From assembly GCF_018691265.1 (NCBI RefSeq), contig NW_024881282.1:27554899-27618898 (forward strand): a DNA stretch of 64,000 bases. The letters are read 5' to 3'. The notes beneath the pieces are model-generated. The model searched no databases. It saw nothing but the letters and a program-made list of their open reading frames with translations, and was not told the DNA's origin. This stretch comes from Tyto alba (Eukaryota; Chordata; Aves; Strigiformes; Tytonidae). Positions within the stretch are counted from its first letter, which is position 1; every line of letters begins with the position of its first letter. Shown piece after piece: positions 37,741-50,091 of the stretch. A program made the translations under genes and the position numbers.

Positions 37741-38539
37741 TATTTGGCTTTTCATTGGAATTTTTAATTCACTTGGTATCAGAAATATTTATCCACCTTC
37801 CCAAATCATCTCATTAACTATTTAATTTATATGAAAACTCAACAAAGTTGTACAAAGAGGCAACTCGCTGCTTCTAATTAAATTCCTACTTACAATCTCC
37901 TTGTCTAAACTTTCAGGAGACCTAAAATTCAATTTGCTTGTGTAGGTGGGATTTTTTGTATCAGGACAAGTAGCTCAAAATGACTTTCTTCCTCTGGTGG
38001 CTCTGAATTTTTTTCAGAGAGAGAGAAGGCACAGTCAGAGAAGACCTCATGAACTCATTTACTTTGAGGCCAGACAAAGGGATCATCTGAACCTACACCA
38101 TTCAACACAAATCTATGTTTTTTAAAATTTTTCTTGTTCTTGTTTGCCTGCAGTAATGTCTAACTCATCGCCCAGTCAAGATCTTCCACATACCTAATCT
38201 GCACATTCACTGTGGTAAATTACATCATTTGCACATTCACATGTGGTACATTATTTCTTGTTTCACATTCAGTGAACATTGAGGACAACTCAGCACCTTC
38301 TCCTCTTTAAATTGTATTTTGAAGCTGTTATATTCTCCATTAGCTTTCTCTTTTCCAAGATCAGGTTTTTTCTTCTTTCCGTTCTTTGAATGGCTATCTA
38401 TCCTGATTTCCCTTTTGTTGCTGCCCATCTTCAACTCGTGAACCTGTCTGGCAAAGCACAGTGCCCAAAGACATACTCTTCATAAGGTACTCTGCGTAAA
38501 GTCTTTCTGATACTAGGTACATTTGAATAGAAATTATTC
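37741..38539. other. Gap between ancient CR1 pieces
   Basis: This lies between two collinear pieces of an old minus-strand CR1 and may be its unrecognisable middle or inserted DNA. It holds an imperfect 30-bp duplication (GCACATTCAC...TGTGGTA at 38201 and 38231). Confidence 0.35.
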
Positions 38540-39120
38540 CTTCACACAGTTTATACTGATGTTAATATATCCTGGACTGACATGATTCTTTCCGTGGCTT
38601 TTGTTTTTGTTTTTTTACAGCAGCATTATATTTCTGACTCTTATTCAATTTGTGGTAATTATTATTCCCAGATCCTTTTCTACAGTAATGCTGCCGAGAC
38701 AATGAGTCCCCATTTTGTATTTATGCATTCCATTTCTCCTTTCTTATGTGAAGCACTTTGCTTTTGTCTGCAGTACTTTATTCTTGTTGATATCAAACCA
38801 TCTCTCTAATTTAGCACAGACATTTTGAATTTTCATCCTGTCTTTCAGTACTTCTGAGGCAGAAAACCATCTATAAATTTCACAAATCACTTCTAATGAG
38901 AGGTCAAAGTAATTAACAAAATTATTCAATAATACTACACCAAGAGAGACCTTTCTGGTACTTGCTGGAAATGTCTTTTTTTGTCTGACAGTGAAAAGCC
39001 AATAAAGTCTTTGAGTATGGTGCAAAATGTCCTATTTCTTATGGCTCTTCAGGTTATCACCCATTTCACTTTACTAGAGATTTTGGCAAACAGATCTATA
39101 TAACAAACAGAAAAGAAGAA
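38540..39120 (-). mobile_element. Ancient CR1/L3-like LINE, reverse-transcriptase region
   Basis: Plus-strand landmarks in order are CAGCAGCATTATATTTCTGA, CCCAGATCCTTTTCTACAG, CCCATTTTGTATTTATGCAT, AAGCACTTTGCTTTTGTCTG, ACATTTTGAATTTTCATCCT, ACTTCTGAGGCAGAAAACCA and CTGACAGTGAAAAGCCAATA. They match the order of an old CR1 family (agcagcatcacattactgac, cccagatcc, ccattttgtat, agtactttgcatttgtc, cattttgaattttaatcct, gactgtgaaccattgat). The minus-strand frame still reads KLERWFDINKNKVLQTKAK, recalling the KLE-W...K-K-KVLHL segment of the C-terminal reverse transcriptase. Degenerate, non-functional. Confidence 0.6.
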
Positions 39121-39399
39121 GGTACCATAAATCTTACAGGGAGATAAAAACAGAGTATTTCACAGATTCATAGGATGGTTTGGGTTGGAAGAGACCTTAA
39201 ATATCATCTAGTTCCAAGCCCCCCTGACATGGGCAGGGGCACCCTCCACTAGATCAGGTTGCTCCAAGCCCTGTCCAACCTGGCCTTGAACATTTCCATG
39301 GAGCTGGCATCCACTGCGTCTCTGGGCAACTTGTGCCAGTGTCTCACCACTCTCACAGTAAAGAAATTCTTCCTTATATCCAATATAAATCTACCCTCT

Positions 39400-39938
39400 T
39401 TAGTTTCTAACCATTACCCCTCTTCCTATCACTACACTCCCCGATAAAGAGTCCCTCCCCATCTTTCCAATAGGAGAAGTACAGGAAGGCTTTAAGTACA
39501 GGAAGGCTGCTAGAAGGTCTTCCCAGAGCCTTCTCTTCTCTAGGCTAAACAACCCCAACTCTCTCAGACAGTCCTGATAAAGGAAGTGCTCCATTACTCT
39601 GGGCCTCCTCTGGAGAAGGTCCACATCCTTCTTATGTTGAGGACTCCAGAGCTGAACATAGAACTTCAGGTGGGGTCTCAAGAGAGCAGAGTAGAGGGGG
39701 AGAATCTCCCCTCCCTTGACCTGCTGGCCACACTTCTCTTGATGCAGCCTAGGACACAGTTGGCTTTCTGAGCTACAAGTGCACATTGCTGGCTCACAGT
39801 CAGTTTTCCATCCACTAATACCCCCAAGTCCTTTTCCACAGGGCTGCTCTCAATCCAATCTTTGCCCAGCCTGTATTTGTGCTTGCAGTTACCCCAAACC
39901 ATGTGCAGGACCTTGCACTTGGCCTTGCTGAACTTCAT
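39400..39938 (-). pseudogene. Degenerate CR1 ORF2 C-terminus (reverse transcriptase)
   Basis: The minus strand encodes recognisable pieces of CR1 ORF2 in two frames. The frame at 39678-39938 shows [17 protein letters not shown], then [20 protein letters not shown], then [15 protein letters not shown]. After a frameshift, the frame ending at 39400 shows [27 protein letters not shown] and RELGLFSLEKRRLWEDL. These are the end of the reverse-transcriptase domain and the C-terminal segment; the catalytic core and endonuclease are missing by 5' truncation. It belongs to the mobile element and is not a host gene. Confidence 0.88.
39480..39510 (+). repeat. 17-bp imperfect tandem duplication within CR1
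   Basis: TACAGGAAGGCTTTAAG (39480-39496) is followed directly by TACAGGAAGGCTGCTAG. The first twelve bases of each are identical. It is a small insertion in the CR1 copy. Confidence 0.75.
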
Positions 39939-40681
39939 GATGTTTGCATGGGCCCACTTCTCAAGCCTGTACAGGTCCCTCTAAATTGCCTCCCTTCCCT
40001 CCAGAACATTGAATTTGCAACATGTAGCAACATGTTTGGTTTTGGTTTATTATAGAAATGCAGTTTCTGGAATAAACGCAATGAAAAAGTCTGAAAGAAA
40101 TTATATAAGGAATAGTTAAACACAAGTCTTTTCCAGTATATGATGGAAAAAACAGCACTGCTCTGGAATGAAAAGGTTATGAAAATGACCCATATTGTAT
40201 CTGTACAGGAAATACCTACAAATTCCATTTTTTATCACATTTTGTGACTATGTTCAGCTATTAGTTCAAACCAATTCTTGTTCTTGGTTGCTGCATGGGC
40301 TGTCAGAGTATCAAGAAGTTAAAAACCCAGTTTTTCCAAAGCACATACACATCTTTGGAGAGAATGGAAATGGCGTTACAGCTAACATTGTTTCTTTCTG
40401 ACTAATGGTATTCTTCTGCCTCAGTGTGCAATATCAGTAAAAAGTAAATAGGACTAATGGACCGTGTTTGCCTAAACACAAAATACACGGTTAGTTTAGC
40501 TTTCCTCTGAAAAGATAAAGTGTTATATGATAAACAAAAATCTATTAAATTACTCTAATGGACTTTATAGTTGAATTTGGAAAATCATAATCACCATAAT
40601 GAAGTCATAACCCAGTCCTTCATCTGCTTAAACACATCTCTGCATATCTTTTGCTTGGAAATGAAGTACCATTTCAGTAGC

Positions 40682-40701
40682 TTTTTTTTTTTTTTTTTTT
40701 T
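40682..40701 (+). repeat. Poly-T run (T20)
   Basis: Twenty consecutive T residues, no attached element recognised. Confidence 0.9.
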
Positions 40702-41015
40702 AGTTTTTCTGGAAGAGTAGTGTGTGAAGCACACATTTTTAGTTCTGAAATATGATTTGACAAAACATCAGTTGCACAGCTTTCTATTGGCATCAGCTCG
40801 TCTTGCCAGTGTGGGCAATCTTATTTTGGGAAAGAGGTATCTGATGAAACCCCTGAGAAACCTGCTTGAAACACTGTTCTAATTTGCCAAATTGGTATGT
40901 CTAAAACATTATCTTCTCTAATTTTTCTTTTAATCATACAACCATGTATGCACAGATGCACATGCATACATACTTTTAAATAATTGTCCACATATAATTA
41001 TGTATACCCTGTATG

Positions 41016-41090
41016 ATATATATGATTTTATATTTGTGCACATATAAATTATAATTATATTTTATAATTGTATATTATATAATATTATAA
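41016..41090 (+). repeat. AT-rich low-complexity tract
   Basis: Nearly pure A/T, with alternating TATA, ATAATTATA and TATAATATTATAA segments. Confidence 0.8.
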
Positions 41091-43139
41091 TTAGAAGTGT
41101 GTGTATGTTTGTAAATAGTGACCTGGTTAGACTGAGAGCAAGACAAGCATTACAAGGCTGGCCTGTTGTTTAGTTAGTAAGAAGGAAAAGGAGCAGTATT
41201 CAGAATTACTGAGAGAGTAAAGAATTTTGAGACAGAAATTAAACCTATGGCTAGCTTTGTGAATTCAAAGGAATCAACCCAAACTGCCTGCAAATAGAGG
41301 ACAAGATCCTGATGAACAGATAAAGTCCGTTACCCCTACATTTGGGGAAGGCTTTGGGAAAAACAAGAACAATGAAAGAAGGTTATTCTAGTCTGACAGT
41401 ATACTTTGTTTTGTGGGTAGAATATGAAACAACAAAGGAAAATATCTTAGCAACGAGTTATCAACACAGAGATGAGATACATTAACCTGCAGAAAACTAG
41501 CATAATAATGGTTACTGCTATATATTAATATCTAAGCAGGTTTAAAAAATGCACATAGCAGTCAACTATAGATTACCCTTTTTGATTTTCTAAACTGAAA
41601 AACACAGACGAGCCATTCTGACATCACTATGGTCTTAACAATGTGAAAGTGAACTGAATATTTGCCACCAGAAAAAAAGATGTTGTTTTGGAAGAATTTT
41701 AGATCCATGTCGTAATAAAAATAATAATAGCCTGCTTAACCTTAATAAAACTTCTTTTATTAATTCCTTTCAGTTAATTGCAAAGATCAGCTTCAATATT
41801 AAAACATAATTATAGTATAAGCCAGGTGAATACCATTTTCTTAAGTTAATTACCATAGAGATGGCCTCATTATAGTCTATGGTAAAGAGTTCATTCATTT
41901 TTTAAGAGCTATGTGTTTCCATTAAATGTGAATCAAGAAGATTTTAGAGTAAATAATTAAAATGTGAGATGCACATTTACAGAGATCTTCAAGCAAAATG
42001 GAAGAATAAAAGCCTACCTAAGGTGAAATGACAGAATTTCTCTAAGCAGCAGATCTTAATTTTAACACATGGATTATGCCACCCTCCCTGTGCAGAGAAA
42101 TAACTTTGTTGGCTTCTGTCATTTCCCCACTAAGTGCTGATCAGTATAGGTTCTTTGCTCAGTGTCCTCTTTGGAAAAAGGTGATGATTAGAGCCTGAAC
42201 AATTGTCTGACAGGATTTGTCCAAAATGCAGGTTAGATTTGGTGAAAAGACCCAGGAGACAACTTCTGGTTAAGACTCTGCCTCTACTAACATAAATAAC
42301 ATAAAAGGTCTATACTACTGAAAAATAGTTTTTGTTATCTGGCATCTGAATTTAATGAGAGCTATGGGCTTGATATATTCTGCCTCATGCAGGCATCCAG
42401 ACAATGCCTAAATATTAGGTCATTAATGAAACAACATTCATAAGGGCAATTTATGGAGAGTCTCCAGTGCAGGCAGTGAAGGAGTATTGCTTTAAAAGGT
42501 CTTCAGAGGAAGAGCCTCTTTACATGCATTTAAGTGGACCGGACCTCCTGGAAGTCTTCAAGTACAGTTCCCTCTCCACTTTTGTTGTCACTACAGGGAA
42601 TGTGTGCACTTGAGCAAAAAAAGAATTGTTTCATTAAGCACTTGCAGTATAGACACATGCCAGTGGTGGTGTAAATTGGGCAGGAAGTGATATCATAAAG
42701 AGACTTCCTGACAAATGGCTACTGGAGTGTCATTACATAGGTCTGGTAAGCAGAAGATTTGAGGTGAAGATGAACAGGACAAGGTGGGTGGACTGGGCCA
42801 CTAGCAGGCAATACTAGTTTTTATTTCCCCTGGGGAAATATCTAGCAAGAACAAGACTTCATATAGACCTTCAAGTAATAGTGCTCAATATCTAATAAGT
42901 ATCGTAAAGTTCAACTTGTGGCTTTAATGCCATGGAAACACATCCTGGGATTTTTTAGGAAATTAAGGCACCTAAAGATGCAGATAGAAAGGTTTCAGAA
43001 GCATCTGCCATTACAGACCTTTTTGAAAACTGTTTTTGTGTACCTAAGTGTGTGTCTTTTTTCAGTGCACATGAAATCTACTGCCTTAATAAGGTGAACT
43101 GGTGAGAGCAAATAGGTGCCTATACATTGACTGAAGGAT

Positions 43140-43570
43140 TACAGGATCTTGGGAAAACTCAGATTGGAAGGGAACTCAGGAGGTCTCTAATCTAACCTTC
43201 ATCTGTAATCAGATCAAGTTGCTCAGTGTTTTATCTAGCTGAGTCTTGGACACCTCTGAAGTTGAAGACCTCACAACCTCTCTGGGCAACCTGTTGCACT
43301 GCCTGACCATCTTCATGAAGAAAAAAGCTTCTCAGCTTAATTTAGTGTCTTCTGACCACCAGTTATTCAGCTTGTGCCCACTGCCTCTTGTCCTCCTTTG
43401 CTCCACTGTAGAGCACCTGGCTTCAACATCTCAATAAGACACTGAAGGGCTGATAAGTCCTCCCAGACCATCTTTTCCTGAGGCCTAATAAGCCCAGATC
43501 CTTCATCCTCTCTTTGTAGGACAAATGCTCCAGCCCCCAACCATCTTGGTGGCCTCTTGTTGAACTCACT
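43140..43570 (-). mobile_element. CR1 LINE fragment, older copy
   Basis: Minus-strand CR1. Plus-strand landmarks are CAGATTGGAAGGGAACTCAG, AGATCAAGTTGCTCAGTG, GTCTTGGACACCTCTGAAG, ACCTCTCTGGGCAACCTGTT, GTGCCCACTGCCTCTTGTCC and ACAAATGCTCCAGCCCCCAA. The 3' terminal octamers are absent or unrecognisable, and many substitutions separate it from the 39-kb copy, so it is an older insertion. The 63-codon plus-strand open frame inside it (43246-43437) is antisense noise. Confidence 0.88.
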
Positions 43571-46500
43571 TGAGATTGGGTTTTTCTTGTATTAGAGTCC
43601 TAAAAATGGATGGATTATTAAGTATATCATTTCAAATATTTATGTCTGAGAACAACTTTGTCTATCACATAGCATTCCAGTATTCCCCAGTTCTTTGCTC
43701 ACAATACTAGAGCAGGCCTATATAGTGCAAATGAATCTATGCCTAAAATGCCACAATACCTGTTTCTAATCAAACCAACGTACTAGGTAGTTTGTGTGAA
43801 AAGACATTGTGTTCCCCAGCCCTGGGCAAATTTCACTCACGTTTAAAACAACATCTGTGATTTAAAAGCATTCAGTACAGAAATCTTTACAACAAAACTG
43901 GGCAGCAAGAGAAATAACTAAGAATAATGCGGAGAAAGAGTGGCAAGCCAATCTCGTTCAAAACCCTGTTTCTCCTCAACCATAAATAGAGTGGCAAAGA
44001 AAAGAATACTGAGCACCCAGGAAGGGCTGCCTGTGGTTGTATTGCACTGTGCATGTCACTGGCAATTTGCATGAAGGTTCAATCAGAAGTAATTCGGATG
44101 AATACATGCTTTAAAGGTGTCTAAAAACTGTGGTCTATATTCAAATTATAAAGGATGAAATAAGTATGCAAAATTTCTTTTCTTCACAAGTGACATGCTG
44201 TATTCTGCTCTCAGAATTAAAAGTTCTCAGCACTTGGATTCTGAGAAAGCTGTTAACTTATTTTCACCCTATTTAAATGCACACCATACCTCCTTTTTCC
44301 TGAGCTCAGCATGGACTGAGAGGACTTTTATCACCAGATTACTACACTTACTGTTCAGCATGAGCACATGTACACCCACTTTTTCTACTGGGAAAAAAAA
44401 AAAAAAATCATTAGAAAGGGATAATATTCAAAAGAAATATAGAGAAGTGTTAAACTGAATGATTACTGCCCTAACACATAAATTGCTGCTGTGGAATAAT
44501 CACACACTCTCTGCCTGACTCTTTGGGGTCCCTTGGCAGACAAGACCTTCACTTCTGTGCCCCAGGTTTTGTAAGTAGCAAAGCTGTAGGCTCCGTTCCC
44601 CTCTGAGCCTTCTGAAATACATCCTTGGTATGAGGAGAATGAAGGAGGCTGTACAAAGACAGTGGCCAACTAATCCGATGCTAAAAAGAAGAATTATAAA
44701 AGTTTGGAACATCTCAGTACCCCAGCAATTTGAAAAAGCTATCACTTTATTACCGTATATCTTAGTCTTTCGTAGACTTTTCAGGGAGGATACTTCTTTC
44801 TTTCAGAAAAGAAAAGACATTGGTAAAAGGATTGGTGAAACAGGAACAAGGTCCAACTTAAGTAAGGGTAAGAACTTTGTTAAGTGTTTTATCAGCATTT
44901 TTCATGCATTTCTGTAAGGAACCATGTAGATTCAATGACTGCAAGGAAACAAGCAGGAACATATGTATGAATCAGAATTCCTACCAGTTGAGTAGGTGTT
45001 GGCCAACAGTTTTTCTGAGTGTAGAATTTAGGCATTTAAGAGTATCTTTCAAAAAGATCTTACAGGCTTGAGAAAACCATGGCAATACATATCCACTTTA
45101 GAGATCCTAGGGACATACCTACTATCATAAAGTTTAATCAGTATAATCAAAATCTCAAGCAAGCTTTAATGACTGATTTCTTTTACAGTGTTTTGCTTTT
45201 TTTATACTCAATGTGTGAGAAGCCATTATTTTATTATTATGGACTAGAACTTCAGAAGAACATGAAGGGGGTGGGCATGAAATGTGATATATCTCTCCAC
45301 TCACTTCCCTGTCAGTGGAACCCAAAATATTTTCCATTCAGAGTAGCCTGTGGTGACTTTTTCAAGGGTACAAGACTGTCTATCCAGAGACTTAAACAGA
45401 ACCAAGACAGGGGAAAGAAGTTGGGGTTAGGTTGTCTTCGTATTCTGCAAGAAGGAGACTACTTTTCAACAGTGTAACTCCAGTGGACTGATCCTGGCAG
45501 AACATTTTTCTGCAGGTGTCCAGAACCCAATCAACCATACTTACACACTTTGTATTTAAGTGCATGTTCACCAGTGCTGCAATCTGTTAAGTTTTCTAGA
45601 ACTCACAAAAGATTAATCTGTTACATTTAGGAATAAATGTTGACTACATGCTGATTGATTTCATATTTATATTCATATTATTAGGAAATAATGGGACAAT
45701 GTTTGAATTCATGCAAGAAATCAGTGATTAGTAAGACTTGCATGATGTTTAACACTGACATACAAATTGATCATAGAAAATGAAAGGTAGGTGATAGGCA
45801 TGGGGAATAAAAAGCCTCTGTTTATGCAGCCACACAGTGCAAATACACTTCTATACAAAGTCCAGGGGGAATAGTTAGGATGTTGAACCACAGAAATCCT
45901 AACACTATTGATATGAATCATTTTAGATCCAGGCTTCCTACTATTAAGTTCTAATTGAGGGATGAAGTAAAATCTGATTTAGACCTCTGTAACTGAGTAA
46001 TGACTGAGCTTCAGAGACAGCAAAAGTGACAGTGCTTAACTTATTCACGTTGTTAAACTGATGAGCAGCTAAAGGCAGCAATGCTCCAAATGAAGCTCCT
46101 AAATACAGGTTACTCTAAAACATACTTCACATTCTTTGTTAATAAGAGTTTAGCAACTACATGTATCAATTGCGTTAAGATTGCAGGAGACTGGTCCTTG
46201 ACATGAAACACTACAATCCAAAGCATTCAATTCAAATTGTACAAGACACTTGATACATCAGTAAGGAATATAGAGAAATTCAGGTTTACAGACAGCATTC
46301 TAAGCATAAAACAGAAAACTGGACTTCTCAAAGTTCTTTAAGTGATTTAGGAGCACAGGTCTCACTGTTGTCAGTGGAACTTGTAATCCTCTGGATGCTT
46401 TTTAAGATTCCTTAGTTTATTGTTCTTGTAAATGAATGTTATCAAATCCAATTGATGTCTGTGAGACACAGCCATCAAGATTTTAATATGAAGATCAATC

Positions 46501-49269
46501 ACAGCAGTCACTAAGTCCATCATGAGAACCATCAACTCTGCAAATTTTGAGCTTTTCCATATTACCTCAATTCCATGCTATAAAACAAGAAGTATGCAGA
46601 TAAGTATGCCTTAGTTTTTGATTTTTATATCACACACCTATACAAAGAATCCCTTTGGGCATGAGAAGAAATCTACCATTGATTTTGGTAAATTCTGGAT
46701 GTTACTTTTCGAAGCTGAGATTTTGAAAAAACCCAAGCAGTATAATTGAATGGTTAATACATGTTCTCTTTTTTGGATGATGAATAATAATTATATTTTG
46801 ATCCAATCTGGTCAAATATTAGCATTATGTAGACATTGTCAACTGTTCTACTTGTTAAGTGTTGCATGCTCACTGTTATTTAATGGGTAGAAAGAGAGAA
46901 GAGAGATCTCACAATCCCTCTAATTCACTGGAAGGCCTGAAAAAATATCTGTTGCAGCTCATCAAGGAATCACAAGGTATTATTTCAGGAAGCATGGAGC
47001 AAATTCTAGTGACATAATTAAAGCTAGATAATCTATTATCCACCTATTAAGGCATTTGTAACTTTTACTCAGAGACAAAAGAAGCAATCAAAAGTTCATT
47101 CAGATGTGGGTCATCTAAAATTAACAGTCTAAAATATAATTAGATACAATCCATTGGTTATCATTAAAAAGATTGTCTATAAATTCTGTTTCTTTAATCA
47201 GTCATCTCTGTGGTATCATCATTCACTCACAGAATCAGTTCCTGCTGAAATTTTTCAATCCCAGATGATCTGAAAGAACAAAAAATGTCTTTCCTTACTG
47301 ACTCTAAGTGAATAAGGAAAAAAAATCTTCCCTTCTAACATTTTTCTGTAAGGAGATGGCTCCTTTTTAAGTTTCTAGCTGTTCTGTATCATTATATTGA
47401 ACTATACAGTGAACACAGTTTTTTCTTGGTTTTCTTTTTTTTTACTAATTTGTTCTCATTTTGAAGACTGAAAACAACATACCCCTGATTTCATTTGAGA
47501 AACTATGATAAACAGTCTTTTTTGGCTGTGAATAGATCTGAAACTGGAGTGGCTTTAAGAGGAAAGAGAGCACATAACGTTAATAAACCAACTGTATGAA
47601 TCAGTTTGTTGGTAATGCCATAATACCACTAGACAGGAATGTTCTCAAATAGCTGTTAAGTACCCACAGGAGAAATAAAGCTCCTGTATTTGAAGCAAAC
47701 TGCCACTGAATCTCTGGGCAAAAGTGCAGTAGAAGCAGCAACAGGAACTCTTAGGTGATGCAAAAAAGTAACATGGAAAGGTGAAAAAATGTACAGGATT
47801 GGAACTTTTGAATTTCTCCAGCTCCTGAGCCCAAATCTACTATGCATGCGCAGATCAAAATATGTGACTGTGTGCAAGAATGTGTACACAAGCAGAGGTG
47901 ACACACTCAACATTGGTGTTGTAAAGGCTGCCAAAGCACTAGGTGAAGAAAGGGGGAAAAAAAGACGTTCTTTGATGATTTAATTGATTTGAAGCACATT
48001 AACTACAACTTTCTGAAACTACCATTTGTGCCAGAGGCAGTGACTTGTGCATTACTTTCAACTTGCTTTACAAAATGAGTTTACTTACAATTATATCTGT
48101 CTCTGCCAATATTAGAGGACCATCTTCCAACTCACCTTTCTTATAGAATTAATCTTTCATAAAGGATACTTGAATAAATATCATGCTGCTTATTCCATTT
48201 GCTTAACTTGTACACGTTGCATGCAGGAACATATATGATAGGCACTTTTGCAATACTAAGTTAATATGTAAAAAATGCCCATTTCTAAACACTTATTTTT
48301 GGAAAATAATGTACGTGTACCCTGCATTCTGCCATGAAAAGATGAGGATTATGTTCTAGCAGGCATCCAACCCATGAAATCTAAGAACTTCCTGGTGATG
48401 CTACAAGAAAACTTCTGCTCCCTTTAGCCTCACTGAGGTTTGAACTCCCCATATGACCACAGGAAAGTGTTTTTCTTGCAAATTTACACTGAAAGGGTCT
48501 TCTGTTGAAGGTGTAGAACTGACTGTAGGTAGAGAGCTCACTGAAAGAGCATGACTGAAGTGAAACAAAATCCTTTCTAATTTAAAATGTTAAAAGTGTT
48601 GGCTTACCACCTGGTGATGCTTGGAAGGAACAAAAGCTGTTCTTCTAATATTTCTCTAAAACTCCCCCTCACCAAGTTGCCTACAAAATGCTCATGAATG
48701 TGCTCTGACCACTCTAGCTTATCATTTATTGTACCCCAGATATAACACTGCAGTTTATTGCTTTTGTTTACTTCATAAACAGTATCCTTTCATCACTGCT
48801 TATGTGAAACATCAGGGACAAGGACTGATTCCGAGGTCATGATTAGAATACAAAATGCAGTCCATCTAACTTTTTGTAGAGAGTCCCACTACCCATCTAC
48901 CCCAAAGATCAAATAGTCATTGTAAAACACGTGATGCATAGAATCTGTACTTAGCAAAGGTGAGCTGTGCTTTACATTTCCACTCGATGGATATTGTCAG
49001 TAGAAGTACCTTTTCTCCTCCATCAGCACCAGAAACATCTGATGAAAAAGTGGACAAGAAAGAGAGAAACTGAGTTAAGCCTCAAGTGGGTGAGAAAATA
49101 TTTCTGGCTCTACTCCTGAGATTGTTTTGTTCAAGAGAATAATGTGGGATGGTGCAGATGTCACAGTGCTGTTTTACATCACCACACAGTATCTGAAACT
49201 TCTAGAGAACATAATAAAATAAAATGTGTTTGGCCTAGAACATACAGAACTTTGTTTAATATTTGCTTG
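43571..49269. other. Unique AT-rich DNA, no gene seen
   Basis: No transposon or gene recognised. A15 lies at 44393-44407. The patch 44460-44920 has overlapping open frames on both strands, and 45079-45477 has a 132-codon plus-strand open frame (MAIHIHFRDPRD...). None shows a known motif or paired splice signals. Confidence 0.45.
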
Positions 49270-49480
49270 CTTTCAGTTTCTAGAAATTATAGAAAATAAG
49301 GCTGGGATGGGATCTTGGAGGTATTGCCTAGACTAGCTCTTCATCACAACACATAGTTAACTGCAACTGAAATAGTTCAGACATCTGTTCAGAGGTGGTT
49401 AGATCATGGGTGATAAAGTATTTGTTTTTTTGTATTATCACTAACTTAAATTTGATCCTGGTGAGAAAATCTCTTTTGTC
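49270..49480 (-). mobile_element. Ancient CR1 fragment (tentative)
   Basis: The plus strand reads AATAAGGCTGGGATGGGATC, TTGGAGGTATTGCCTAGACT, AGC, in the manner of the CR1 3' end 'tagggctgggagggacctcgagaggtcatctagtcc'. It is followed by CAGACATCTGTTCAGAGGTG in roughly the right place. It is very diverged. Confidence 0.42.
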
Positions 49481-49675
49481 AGCCTGAGAGCATTTTGTTT
49501 AATTTTATTTTTTGGTTTTGTTTTGTTTTATTTTTTTTTTTTTTTTGAGTATTTATATGTATGTTATTTTTATGATTCCAGGACAAACCATAAAATCTAA
49601 AAAATAACAACAAAGAGCCCACAAAGCCCTATTAGATTTTTGCCTTTTCTTCATTTTGTTTTGAAACCTTTTTAG

Positions 49676-49974
49676 TGCAATTACCGAAAGCTATTAGACA
49701 GGGCCAGTTTAGTGAATGCACTTCTGAAGGAAAAATCAGTTCTGTGCGGAAAGAAAGGGTGTTCCATCACTGGAAAAGGGATTCCTGTCAGCAGCTTCCT
49801 ATCCATCATGGAGACAGCTATTGTGTTCATGTAATTAACATTGCAAATGAATCAGCAAGCAATCAGTCAGTGATATCTCCCCAAAACATACAATGTTCAC
49901 TGAGGCACCTCTACACAGAAAAATCATTGAGCCGTATAGTTCAGACATTTGTGTCACAAAATGCATTAATTGAT
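49676..49974 (+). other. Candidate 299-bp exon (weak)
   Basis: An acceptor-like sequence (TTTTGAAACCTTTTTAG) ends at 49675 and a good donor (GAT followed by GTAAGTGT) begins at 49975. The interval is open for 99 codons in a frame that continues to 50091. The peptide (LPKAIRQGQFSECTSEGKIS..., ending FVSQNALID) is hydrophilic and mixed but not recognised. It begins with two bases that complete a codon and ends on a whole codon. The segment also contains ATTGCAAAT and TAATTA motifs, so a conserved regulatory element is an alternative. Chance is a real possibility. Confidence 0.2.
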
Positions 49975-50091
49975 GTAAGTGTAAGTAGTGTTTGTTTCTA
50001 CATGCATAGAGTTTTAGTGGTAACAATATCACACTTTGTTCTCTCAAACTTTATATGTTGTGCCAGATGGTATATACATATCCCAATATGA

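Larger units (their letters stand above)
39164..40010 (-). mobile_element. CR1 LINE, 5'-truncated, about 850 bp
   Basis: A relatively young CR1 on the minus strand. The plus strand begins GATTCATAGGATGGTTTGGG and follows the standard order: GGAAGAGACCTTAAA, CCCTGACATGGGCAGGG, CTCCAAGCCCTGTCCAACCT, TCTCTGGGCAACTTGTGCCA, AAAGAAATTCTTCCTTATAT, TCTTCTCTAGGCTAAACAAC, GACCTGCTGGCCACACTTCT and GACCTTGCACTTGGCCTTGC. It is cut off near 40010. It lies about 45 bp beyond the ancient CR1 piece, in the same orientation. Compared with the usual sequence it carries a small internal duplication near 39480. It is the longest CR1 in the window. Confidence 0.95.
40011..43139. other. Unique AT-rich DNA, no gene seen
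   Basis: No gene recognised. It has a T20 run (40682-40701) and a strongly AT-rich stretch with TATA repeats (41016-41090). Confidence 0.5.

Noticed and set aside
39400..39938. 128- and 86-codon minus-strand frames as host genes
   Set aside because: They are frameshifted pieces of CR1 reverse transcriptase within a truncated LINE.
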